DNA of 64,000 nt from Mya arenaria (lineage: Eukaryota > Mollusca > Bivalvia > Myida > Myidae). Positions within the stretch are counted from its first letter, which is position 1, and every line of letters begins with the position of its first letter. Below the pieces are notes generated by a model. That model did no database searches. It saw nothing but the letters and a program-made list of their open reading frames with translations, and was not told the origin of the DNA. The stretch is from positions 53,804,388 to 53,868,387 of the forward strand of contig NC_069124.1 of the NCBI RefSeq assembly GCF_026914265.1, read 5' to 3'. Position numbers and translations under genes: made by a program. This document shows positions 49,469-60,909 of this stretch, piece after piece.

Positions 49469-50429
49469 TTATCTTCTTCTGGTGCTGTGTATGGTATAAG
49501 AGCAAAAGGAATAACTCTTTAATGACATTTTTAACGCGGTGTCAACGCTGCGTTTCAGATCCTATTGTTGTCTTGTTGCCTTTAATTGTTTATGATGTTT
49601 CATGCGAAATGTCAATGTTTTGTGCTGGCCTTTTTGGCAAAAAATTAAGACGAAATTGAAAGAAATCAGCCACCATACATAACATGTATACTGTATCAGT
49701 ATATTATATTGATTGATTCTCATACTATTCTAATAAGTTTTTAATAATAACAATACTCGTTAAATACTAGCTGATAGTAGAAACTGTTTATTATCAGAAA
49801 TTTGGCTACAATGATATTAAAAAGTTCGATCATAACAAATGTTCTTATATTTTAGCATAACCATGTCTTTATGATAAAAAAGCAAAGACTACTTTATTAT
49901 ATAAGTACATACTTAATACGAAGGTATCCAAAACGGTTTTCATTCTTAGCGCAATGAGCCTAAATGTTCCAAGTATTGACCATAATTATCCCTTTTACAG
50001 ACTATTACATCATGGAAAATGCTGTGATTACCAGAGTTATTAAACTACCAGTGTGTTTTTAAATGTACATAGTCTGTAAAGGTCGAGCATTTTGGAGTGC
50101 TTTGCATAAATGAAACTAAATGCGCTAAGCAAACACTTTCCGACCATCTGATCGGAGTTTAAGTGTTATTAAGATTTTTTAAGATTTTGAGTTTGTTTTC
50201 ATCTGTGGTCGAAATATACTAATAAACAGTTTCTACGTTAATATTCCGCAATTTTAAAGCTTCATATATTCATCCTTAAAAGTAAGTAATAGCTAACAAA
50301 AGATCATTTTTAATTAATTATAACTTCTTTTTTTTAATTAAACTATTTAATGAAACCTAACTTGCGTTAAAGGACAGCGACAGAAGGGCTGTCATCCTGA
50401 AACAAACGCTAATAGATAACGATATCACG

Positions 50430-53400
50430 ATGGACAAATGGCTAAAACAAAACCAGCATTGCAACGATAAAGATATTCTTGCAAAGAGATCTGAATACTT
50501 TGATCTGAATCAGGATGAGATATATCAACTACAGCAAAAACAACAAGAAAACAAAAGAAATATTGAATACTTGAAAAAGCGGAATGACGAACTTTGGACT
50601 AAAAATGATGAATTGGTTAACGAGAATAGATTCCAAGAAAAAAAACTAGATGGGTATGATCTGGATTTAAAACATCAATTGAAAAAAGTAGATAAATTAG
50701 AGCAACATATTAACGACAACGCCAGTTATACAGAACATATAGAGTATCTGCTGACTCAGCAACAAGCACGGAACAAATCTCTAAAAAATGAAGTTTCTCG
50801 GTTAAATGCATTAGTAGGTAAGCTCGTTAACCGTGAACATCTGGGTACAAATAGGATACAAAGAGAAAAAGAAGAAAATCAAACGCTACGTCGTGAGATC
50901 ATTGATTTAGAGCTTGAAGCGGCTGCTTTGCGCAAGGAGCTTATAACACTTCAAGGACGTTATGACCGCATGAGTAAATGTAGAGAAGGGTCTGCTACTA
51001 GTGTAAACAGACATGAAAGAAGTGGCATTTGTTCACAAAAAACGACACATAAGAAATCACCAAAGCCAGGACGTTCGCTAATAAGAGAGAATGCAATGTC
51101 ATTCAAAGCAGTTGACACGTTGAATAGATATGATGTAAATTCTCTTGAAAGGGAGCGTGAACTCTTTCATGCAAAAATTAATGAGTTAGAAAATCAACTC
51201 CACTCACTCCGTCGGGAAAGAGACTCGCTCTATGACGAGTTAAATAAAACAGTTTTGCCAGGCTCAGAGCACTCAAACCATTTTTGGAGGGAGATTCAGG
51301 TCGTACAACCTAACACAACATATCAACATAACGAAGTATCCAGTTCAAAACACAACCCAGATGATAAATTAGCTCGATCACAATTAAATCGACAGCTTAT
51401 TTCATGTCGGCAAGAAAAAAGATTAGCAAATGACAAAATACAAGAACAAGAATATATAATAAGGCGGTTAAGGGAAGAAAAAGAGAAACTGATACAGGAG
51501 AACCGAAAACAACGTTCTTATTACAAGGAAATGGCTATGCATTTCCAACAAGATACAGAGAAACGGGAGCAAAAAACACAGAGCGTGTTGAACGAGGAAT
51601 TGGAAAACGACAGATCTAAAACCGCAGTGCTTTCAATTGAAATAAACAAATCAGCAGAAATCCTACACGAAGTGACTAAAGAACTGGAAAGCGAAAAATC
51701 TAGAAACGCCATATTGCTTACAAAAAGTAACCAATACAGGGAAAAGATGAAACAAGCTTATGTTGATTTGTCGAACTATCATGCACCTCTCATGCAAGAA
51801 AATAGACAATCAACAGAGAGGACTGCGACTGAAAACAATCAGCAGTTAGAGCGAAGCCTTTTTGATCTGTTTAGGTTAAACGAAGATATGAAAGGAGAAG
51901 TTGGTTCATTAAACGATAAAGCCACAAAGTTAACAGATACCATTGAAGAAAAAGATAAAAATATAAGTAAGCTACAAAGTGAACTTCAGAGGAAGTATCA
52001 AGAGATTGCAGATAGACAGGGTGATCTCGTCTTGCTAAAAGAGACAAATGTCAAGAATGAACGATTGATTTCTGATCTACAAACCGAAATGAAACAGTTT
52101 CAAATGAAGTTTAAAGAAACAAGTCCTGACTCAGAAAGAATCACAGATACTATCATACACCTAGAACGTGAAGTGGAAGAATATAAAAATGAAATGAAAA
52201 AGACTCGCGAGGAAATTGAACATGCGACTGACAAAAACCTACAGATGAATCGAAATATTTCTGACCTTAAAATATCTGAGCTCGCATGGAGTGAGAAAAT
52301 GGATTCTCTAAACGATCAAATCAAAGAGTTGACAAAGAGAAAAGACAATGAAATAAGTAGGCTTGAAATAAAACTTCAACGAAAGTGTCAAGAGATTGAA
52401 AATGCAATGGTTGATGTCGCGTTGATAAAAGGACGAAATGAAAAGAATGAACAACTGGTCACTGATTTACAAATTGAACTAGACCAATATAAAGCTAACT
52501 TGAAAGACAAAGACTCTAATTCAGAGGAAATTAACTTTATAGCTACAACTTTACGACGCAAGGTGGAGACATATGAGAGCGAACTCAAACAGGCACGGGA
52601 AGAAATAAGAAATGCGACTGAGAAATCTCAACAGATGGATCGAACGATTTCAGCTTTTAAGAATTCTGAACAATCGTTGGTTGATGAAAGAGATTCTTTT
52701 AAAGATAAAATCATAGAGTTAACAACTATTCTCAAAAGGAGAGACAGCGAAATACGGGAGATGGAAACTAAAATGGCTGAATTTTCCTCGATTAAAGAGA
52801 AAATTATAAAGTTAGAAAATGACAAAAGTTGTCATTTAGCTGAAATGTCCAGAACTATTTCAAACTTAAAACGTGAGATGGAAAATATTCAGAGTGAACT
52901 CAACCAGGCCCGTGAGGAAACAAGAAAGTCTGCTTTACAGTTGAAATTTGTAAATGACGAACATGGAAATTGCCAAAATCGGATTGCGTCTCTACGTAAA
53001 GAAAATGAAAAATTGAGAAGCATGCCTATGTACAAAGACGACCAGACAAGATGTTCAGAAGCAGTAATTAGTAAGAGAGAACAGGAACTAAGCCTTGCTT
53101 TGAAAAAAGCACAACGCGAGCTTCGTGAAGTTCAGCATGAGCTTGATGATACAAAGACAAGGTAAATATCATAAATTTTATTAACAATGAAGGTTCTTTA
53201 TTATACGCATTCCGATTGTGATAGTGATTCATCAGTGAAATATAATTTGCTCGCGATCTGATAACTTTTACTGTTTTAAAATGTTAATCGACAGCACAGA
53301 TAGAGCTTTGGCAATGTGTTTTTTTAATTATGAGTTTTTCTACAGGTTAAGTAAAGTGATGGGTCAGAAACTGACGGACAACAATCCTAATATTGCCGAC

Positions 53401-54889
53401 CTCAGCGATAAGAATCGACCTACAAAACTGGCCGAGCGTTACTCGGAGTTGTATGACAACCAATGGACAGACGCCTTCGAAGTCGTTAACAAACAGTTAC
53501 AAGACGACAAGATTACAATTGACTCACTTATTGATATTTTAATGGTATAGTTTTATTAAATTATGAACAAAATGTTCACGGCACCGATTTAACTATTTAA
53601 AAAGCTGCGTATTTATTTGCTCATATATTAATTTAGATATTATAGAATTACAACTAAACTATTAACATGCGTTTTGGTGTATTTTCATTCAAGAATGCTG
53701 CCAAATTCTGTCGAGGAGAATCTATGAAACAACTGGAGGAAATACAAGGAATTCTGCTACCAAAAAAGGTGATCCTTAATGATATTTTTACAATTTTGAT
53801 ATCATATTGAAATTTCCAAATAATTAAGAATTCAAGCAATGCTCTTAATGTATTTATTTTCAGGTTGGATTGGCGTTACCGTCACTTGTTTACAAAAACC
53901 TTAAGGATTGTCGAAAGGCATTAGGAGATCTAACTGGTGCAGCTGTTTATGAGGTAGGAAAAATGCATAAACTGCATAACATTGTATTACCTACTAAAAA
54001 AGGGACTCGTTCGAGATCTTCAAGGTCAGCCATAAATGTATGTGTGTGTGAAATGGGAACAAAATGCTTGTTTCAATGATAAAACATCATCATGAGTTTA
54101 AAAAAGAACTATATGTTTTTATTACTTTTTTAAAACAGAATATAATTGAAATGCTCTGGTTTGCCGAAAGATGTTGGTAACGCTACTGCAATGTGAATGA
54201 TTTTAGGCCTAAATTTACAAAGGGTCCTTTAAGTTCGAACAAGTATGCCAGTGGCTGTTTGGTGTTTGTTCATAAAAGCTTAGATAAATCATTGCCGACA
54301 AAAAATCTGAACGAATCCTTTAGAATGCAATCTGATGTTGATATATATTTTAATTTCCTTATATTGCTTACTAAATATCATTTAGTTGTAGGCAATGTGT
54401 ACTGTAGTTGTGTTGTGATTACACAGTTTCGGAATGCAGGGACAGCGACAAATAAACTACAGAGCAATATTTGTGCAGTCTAGTTGCACTACAATCGTAC
54501 TGATGTTCAACAAAATTAAACCTATTGATACTTTCAGAGCACAAAACACAGTTGATAATCAACATATCTTTTTCCTTCCTAATTCGCTTTAGAAATATAT
54601 GGAAGAAAATGCAAGACTCCGTCTGGGGTCTCTACAACAAGATGTAAAACCCTTCGTCAAAGAGTGCATTGAACTGTGTTGGCTGATGAGCATCCAAGAT
54701 CCACCCGTTACTATTGAGCCCGTGGTACAACGCGGCACAAAATTCGACACGGACTTCTACAAGGCGTACACAAGTAGTGGTCCTCTCGTTGATTACGTGG
54801 TCTGGCCCGCCCTGTGTCTCCACGAGAAAGGTCCACTTCTTTGCAAAGGCATTGCTCAGGGATACGGTGGAAAGAAGACAAAGTACTAG
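50430..54889 (+). CDS. SPATA18-like: MIEAP-family gene D (long form), five exons, intact
   Basis: Proposed exons: 50,430-53,161, 53,346-53,544, 53,694-53,768, 53,864-53,953 and 54,593-54,889. All introns are GT-AG, phases 2-0-0-0, about 1130 aa, twice the vertebrate length. Exon 1 (about 910 residues) is almost entirely coiled coil, with a basic non-coil insert near residues 190-235 absent from gene C, and repeats of about 130 residues near its end (NERLISDLQ at 52,056 and NEQLVTDLQ at 52,446). Exons 2-5 give the MIEAP domain (NIADLSDKNRPTKLAERYSE, NQWTDAFEVV, LKDCRKALGDLTG, CWLMSIQDPPV, VVWPALCLHEKGPLLCKGIA). The ATG used by gene C is CTG here (50,397), so translation probably starts 11 codons later at 50,430. 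Role in mitochondrial quality control is inferred from the family. Confidence 0.9.
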
Positions 54890-56264
54890 CAAATCATCAT
54901 GGTGTTTTCGCTTTTACATTCACAAGTATTTCTGTGTAGTACTTTGTTATGCGTAATGAAGAGTTGTAGTGCAATGGTCTTCCAGATAGAAGGAACATTG
55001 TTGCGTATTTGAGGGTTTTAATTCGTACACCCTTGTCAATTTTCAAATTTACAAGACGTATTACATTCACATGCATACTAAAAAAGTAAACATGCGATTT
55101 TATTCTGAACATTAAAATAGAGTTCTTTTTAGATACTCATAAAAGTAACAGAGAAAGTACTTATACTAGACTATATTTTGATAAATAAGGAAATGGTATT
55201 TTTGTTATTTTAGCACCGCCTATACGTTTTACATTGGAGTTAAAAACCGAAATCCCATGGTTTGCAGTGTCATTTGTATCAAACAATTGTTGACATTGTG
55301 TATAAGTACTCTGCTATTATAATAGAGATATCAAACGACTACTACATGTATGCTTTTTATGTGCTGCTATCTTTTCGACTTTATATTAGTGTGGTTGTGT
55401 GATAAAAATATGCCCATTTACAAATACTTGACCATTGCATTATACAACTATATGTATGGTTATTATAATGTTAACTTACGTAAGTTTCGTTTCGATTAAA
55501 AGTACATTTAAGTTAACAGTACTGTTTGATTAATGGGATTTTGTTTTTTGTTTTATTTTTTGTGTTTTGTGCAACGATTGGTGACAACAAAAAGATAATT
55601 GGTTAGGATGAGATGACATCACGTCCTATCACAATCGAACAAAATATTTGTGTAAAATGATATTGTATTTTAATAGTTGGCGTTCTTCTTGGTAAACGTC
55701 TAACTGTATTATATTTGGAATAAACGATGTTTGTGTAATCGTTTGTGCAGTGACTAAGCTATAGTTTGCTGACGATAGTTTTCCACTCATTGAGGAAATG
55801 AGAATGCGCATCAAATAAAATGACGGATATGAATGTGGTGTTAGGTTTCGTCTACCTTAAAATCAAGCACTGTTATTATTGTAAATGTTGTAGTAATTGT
55901 TTTAATGGATTGTTTAGTGAGTGTAATAAGCAGCATTAAATCACAAGGAATTTATAGGTTGCAATTATTACAAAAACGGTTTTATATTAAGTGTTTTTTT
56001 TAAATAGCATGATGTATATTGTTGTAACGGTCTGTTTTTAAATCTTTACTTCTACTTTGAATGTATATGTAATTTTAAATAAACGGATTTTACATTTACC
56101 GTAGTGTCTTTTCGTACGCGTCATGTGGTGAAACAGAGAATATAAGCACTTGTACTGTAAATCATGTACCCTATCATACCAAACGCCTAATTGCAAACAG
56201 CGTGAACATTTCCTTTTGAGCAGTGCATACTATATTTCTTAAAGTATGACAGCGACTGACAAAC

Positions 56265-56583
56265 TGCATTAGTCAATTGTAACCACGCCCCCCTCCCCCC
56301 CCCCCAAGGTCCGGGGGTATACCGGGGATAGCCGGGGAAATGGGCCGTGTTTTTACCTTTCAGTTGGCCGGGTGAATATGGTGGTTTTGTCTTCGCGCAA
56401 AATATAGCGGGTAATGGGCCTTACCTAGGGTCCCTGGGGTGCGGGGGCATTTGGCGGGGATTTTACCATCAGTTCGTGCCCCCAGGACGGGGATTTAACA
56501 CGTGGTTGGCTGGACTGAAAGTCAAAGTCCCCGCTATTCCCAGGACTTGGGGTGGGGGGCGTGGTTACAAATTGACTGATGCA
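56265..56583. mobile_element. GC-rich MITE with ~28-bp inverted termini
   Basis: The left end TGCATTAGTCAATTGTAACC continues to ACGCCCCCC and is mirrored at the right end by GGGGCGTGGTTACAAATTGACTGATGCA-type sequence. It is 319 bp with poly-C and GGGG-rich interior, quite unlike the AT-rich host DNA. The 80-codon open frame inside is fortuitous. Confidence 0.85.
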
Positions 56584-56730
56584 CAATAAACTCTTATGTA
56601 AACTACATAGACAAGCCAACTGACATGCACTGGAAACACAAACGATACCATTATACCACCGGATATATAACAATAAACACTATTTACACGATAAATTACA
56701 ATTTTTAATAATCTTATTCATCTCAGAGAT

Positions 56731-56930
56731 AAATATAACACATTGCTAAACAGCGTCAACAGTCTTTTCAACTAGACGTAAAACCATACGTCAATGAGTG
56801 CGTTGAACTGTATTCGCTAATGAGCATACAGGACCCACCCGTTGTCGTTGCACCAATGTTACGACACGGCCCAAATTTCCATATGGCGTACAACTTAAAG
56901 TACTATTTGCATTATGATGCCGTGTCCTAA
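56731..56930 (+). pseudogene. MIEAP exon 5 relic after gene D
   Basis: It encodes QLDVKPYVNECVELYSLMSI then QDPPVVVAPMLRHGPNF, aligning with exon 5 of genes C and D, then degenerates (HMAYNLKYY) and stops before the VVWPALC core. The first codons are out of frame. Removing the MITE at 56,265-56,583 places it about 250 bp after the end of unit-2 paralogy, close to where the 38.5-kb relic lies after unit 1. Confidence 0.8.
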
Positions 56931-58754
56931 AAGTGATGAACTGTTGTCATAAAAACTGCGACATTTAATATACTAGAGTCGTTAATTGACAAAATAAACC
57001 GCGACAGTTGTAAAAAAAAACTTCTTTAACTTTTTGCATGTAAACATCACAATCCTATAATTTTATATTTACTATAACTTCTCATTTGGATAATAAAGTG
57101 TACAAACACGTACGGATATCATAATAGCATTAAACATATGTGATTTGACTAATGTCTGATAAATTATGATGTTACCTACCATTTTTGATCAATCTTTGTT
57201 TGTTTGCCCAAATTCGGCAGTAATCTCAGTTTCTATATACAGGCGTCCGTAACACAAACTGGCCATTTTTTTATTATGTTATAGAGTTGGAACCCCGTGT
57301 ATTTAGTAAAGGCCACTCTTTGGACAAGGCTGCGAGGTAATGCAGAAGTTTGAAAATCAGATAACCCCCTAGGCGAGTATTGTTAGTATTGTGGATCGTC
57401 CTACGTATTTTAAAGACCCTCAGTTTGTGCATGACGTCAGTCAACCGGTAATTTTAAATCTTCGCCGATCTTTTTAAGCTTTGTTTACAAGTAAGAACGC
57501 AGTGGAAAAGAGTGTTTTTGGTTTATTAAAAAAAAGATTGTTTTCTTTGCGGAATCATTTCTAAAAACGGAAATTTTCTAAGACTATTTTGGGAAATAAC
57601 AGGGTGCGTCGCTAGAGGAAGTAGCCGGGTACCGGCCTTAAAGGCTCTAGCTATTTTGTAAGCGAATAACAATAATTTTCTTCAATTTTCAAAAGATTCA
57701 TTTTTGATAATACGCATACGGATTTTCGATCTCAAAATCCTCAATATTCAAATTCCCATGTTGCCATTCGTTTGCATCCAAAATTGTTTGATTGAAGTGG
57801 CACAACTCAACATTCACCAAGGCCAAGTTTATCGGCCCGTGGCAACACGTTGAAAAACATTTTACTGGAAACTTGTGTACCTCTACATATAATATATTGA
57901 TCCGTGGTACAGATATGGCTCAGATTAAGGTCTTGAGCGGACTATATTATATCCTTGCTACAAATGTTTGTAATTTCAGTTGTAACGTGCTTACCCAGAT
58001 TAAAGTTAATAGCTTAAACGGTTTATGGGTTAAAGTTAAAGGACACGAAGGCAATTTCAAATGTTGTACATCAAAAGTATTTTCCAGACGAGTTTTAATG
58101 ATTACAGCTGAGTCGTACAGCAGTGTCATGTTCAGATTTTTTCATCAGGGTCATCATTTGAACAAATGAAGAAACTGGTAGAGGACTACTGGACAATGAT
58201 GCCAAAGACCTAACAGCTGTTTTTGTTTAATTGTTTGCGTTGTTGTGTTGGCTATATGGTACTCTTATGCCGGAATATATTTGGCGTTACCATGTCAGAT
58301 ATGTTAAAATAAACGTTTTGAACAAAGCTTTTCATAAAAAAAATGATATGAGTATATAGTCCTATGTGAATCTTTTTTATTTGTGTTTAACGATTGTTTG
58401 CAAATGGATTGATCATTTGGAGGTCTTAGGTCTTTCCCAATTCACAAGTATTTGTTGAATAATTAAAGGTAAACCAGGCACAAGTGAAGTGCCGGACAGC
58501 GCTTGAACACACTTTTCTGGTTATTTTGAGGTGCTACACAAATGGTTGCCAGTCCAAAACAGACACAACTACGAATACCAAAACGGTGCCGTATCATCAA
58601 ACAAGACAGGAAATCCGTCTGACTGTTCTAGTGTTGGCGATAAAGTATAACATTGCCATCGGTTCAGTATTTCAATGTAAACGCGCTTTGTTGTTCAGGT
58701 TAACAAACATTTTCTGCAAACAGAAGAATTATTCACATTATTATATCATAGATA
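56931..58754. other. Intergenic stretch without a recognised gene
   Basis: AT-rich. A 125-codon frame at 57,792-58,169 has no recognisable domain and no splice context, so I leave it uncalled. No structured repeat was identified. Confidence 0.4.
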
Positions 58755-60800
58755 ATAATATACGTAGCATTTAAAGGGATGCCACTGTGGAAAGCTAAAT
58801 ACTCATTGCAATTTTGGGTTTGTCTTCCCTATAAGCAAAATATTTTTGGTATTTAATTTAAATAAATGTTTGCATCTAAACTTATATAACTGTTTAACAG
58901 GAGTCAGACATAGCGAATCTTTGCTAGCTTAATGTGGGTTTTATGGTTTATCAAGATTATTTAATTAGAAATAGATTTCATGACAGTCAAATGAAGTGAA
59001 ATTCAGTCGCACTCAAGTTTTTTTCCTTCATACCATACACACATTATTCCGTATTTGAGCTCGTATAAAGGCAAATACCACACTAAGTAAACATGCCGTA
59101 CGAAGTTTAAGGTATAACCCTAGATGTATTCATATTCGATTATTTATATCAGTTTTGAAATTTTATTCAGTTCGAATTGCCTCTGTTAGCTGTTTGTAAA
59201 CTTCGCAAACTGTACGACAATCTGGATTATCTTTTGTCGGACGGCAGTATTCCACTGTCACCTTTATATTGCGCAAATAATTTGTTTATTGTTATACTTG
59301 CAAGTGCATATTTGGACGTGGATGCATTTTGTTTCCTTAATAACTTTTAATGACTGCAGCTGATAAAGCACGGATAAAGTTACCATAAATTTAGTAGAAA
59401 GTTATTACGACATCAATTCTCCTTATTAATAAATCCCTGATAATTGCTTAAATTACTGTTTTTGATGTTAATGTTCTTGAAGATTACGACAACTAAAATG
59501 CACCTTCAGATTGTATGATAGATCGGCTCAATGACCAATTATATATTAGCTTAATCAAGTGAATACACGTCCGGTTTATAATCTAAATCATCAAATAATC
59601 ATTTAATCACTTAGGATGTAGTTGTATAGATTTCAGCTGCAGACATTGAGAAATAAAACAAAAAGTTCAATTCATGTTTGAAGGTATGTTCAGGGTTTGA
59701 AGCCATTTTTTCAAATTTATTTAAGTTCGAATGAGCAGACAGGGTCCGTTTCCTCGGCCGAACCTAGAACTGTGCCCTCTTTCAGAGGTCATGAGAAATT
59801 ATCCCTGGATGTGAGCGAACCCACAATCCCTAGGGTGAGATTTTCACTCTCACTTTGTCAACAGGAACCGTCATGTTTTCATTCGCGAACGCATAATGTT
59901 GCAAAGAAAAGAAGGAGCCTGGCTGGAAAATATTCAACGTTATGAAATGAATTTTATAAATAGACGACCATATTTATAAGCAGGAAAAAAACAAAACCCA
60001 TCTATATTACTTTTTGTTTTCATCGCCGATCCCTTTTGGACCAATGGGAAAATATATATTTATAGGTCATAATATAGAAACGTTTAGTGTCGATTACTTT
60101 TTTTCAACAATAAATGTTAATACAATCGTCAGCTGCAAAATAATTTACTGATTTTAACCATGGTGAAAAATTGTGTAATATGTGAAAAAAATAATTCATA
60201 ACATGTGTCCATAATGGGCATGCTTGCAATTTCCGCAAAAAGCGCTGACCATATTCGTATACATTGCTGCTACGAATCATGCTGATAAGCACAGGATAGA
60301 GTCGCTAAAAAGCTTTTTGCATTTATCTACTAATCGTAATAATAAATAATTTAAAACAAAAATGAGTGGTGAATTGAATGACGTCGCGCTAGCTAACGAT
60401 GAGTTATAATGTAGATTTGTCGTACATCACAAATTATAATAAGCGATAAGAAAGTAGTGTATTAAATCGTTGCTAGTAAGTCATATGAACGTTAATTGCC
60501 AATTAGTAAACAAGTTATCTTTACTGCAATTGAAACAAATTGTAAGAAAGATGGACTTCGGATCCAAGTTACTGTTACTGAGACAAGTAAGTAAATAATT
60601 ACTGATTTGCTTTGCACATGCGGATAACATGAGAACAATATTTATCAAAATATGGTTCCTAACAGACGGCCTGCATCTGTTCAGCAAATTACTAAAACGG
60701 ATGCGTTCATGAATAACATATACAAATGTAAATACAATTCTTAATACAGACATGTCGTTGTTATTACAAATGCCGTAGTTAATAGCCAGTATACATTGTG
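58755..60800. repeat. Paralogue of the gene B 5' flank
   Basis: Same order of blocks as 16,785-20,800 but without the large micro- and minisatellite expansions, so it is about half as long. It lies upstream of the last MIEAP relic, as its partner lies upstream of gene B, so flank and gene were duplicated together. Confidence 0.75.
59735..59870 (-). mobile_element. tRNA-derived SINE fragment (partner of 19,500-19,645)
   Basis: The minus strand reads a GGGTTCGCTCACATCC B-box-like string, then AATTTCTCATGACCTC and GAGGAAACGGACCC, the same body as the copy in the paralogous flank. Confidence 0.65.
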
Positions 60801-60909
60801 GCTTTTTCAGATTTCTCTTACCGTGTCATATTCATAAGACAATGAAAAGTAATACAGAATATTGGCAATCCAACCAATACTTTGTTGTTATTGTTTTCCT
60901 GCAAACATA

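Larger units (their letters stand above)
39700..56168. repeat. Segmental duplication unit 2 (carries gene D)
   Basis: Paralogue of 25,870-38,265. It is about 4 kb longer, mainly because of insertions absent from unit 1: an LTR-like piece at 41,086-41,731, a MITE carrying a palindrome at 42,903-47,009, another MITE at 47,364-47,733 and a 500-bp element at 48,967-49,468. The minisatellite of unit 1 at 28.9-29.3 kb is collapsed here. Confidence 0.85.

Noticed and set aside
56347-56589. 80-codon Gly/Trp-rich frame
   Set aside because: It lies within the GC-rich MITE and reaches into its inverted terminus.
57792-58169. 125-codon frame as a small secreted or membrane protein
   Set aside because: No signal peptide or domain that I can defend, and no paralogue in the window.
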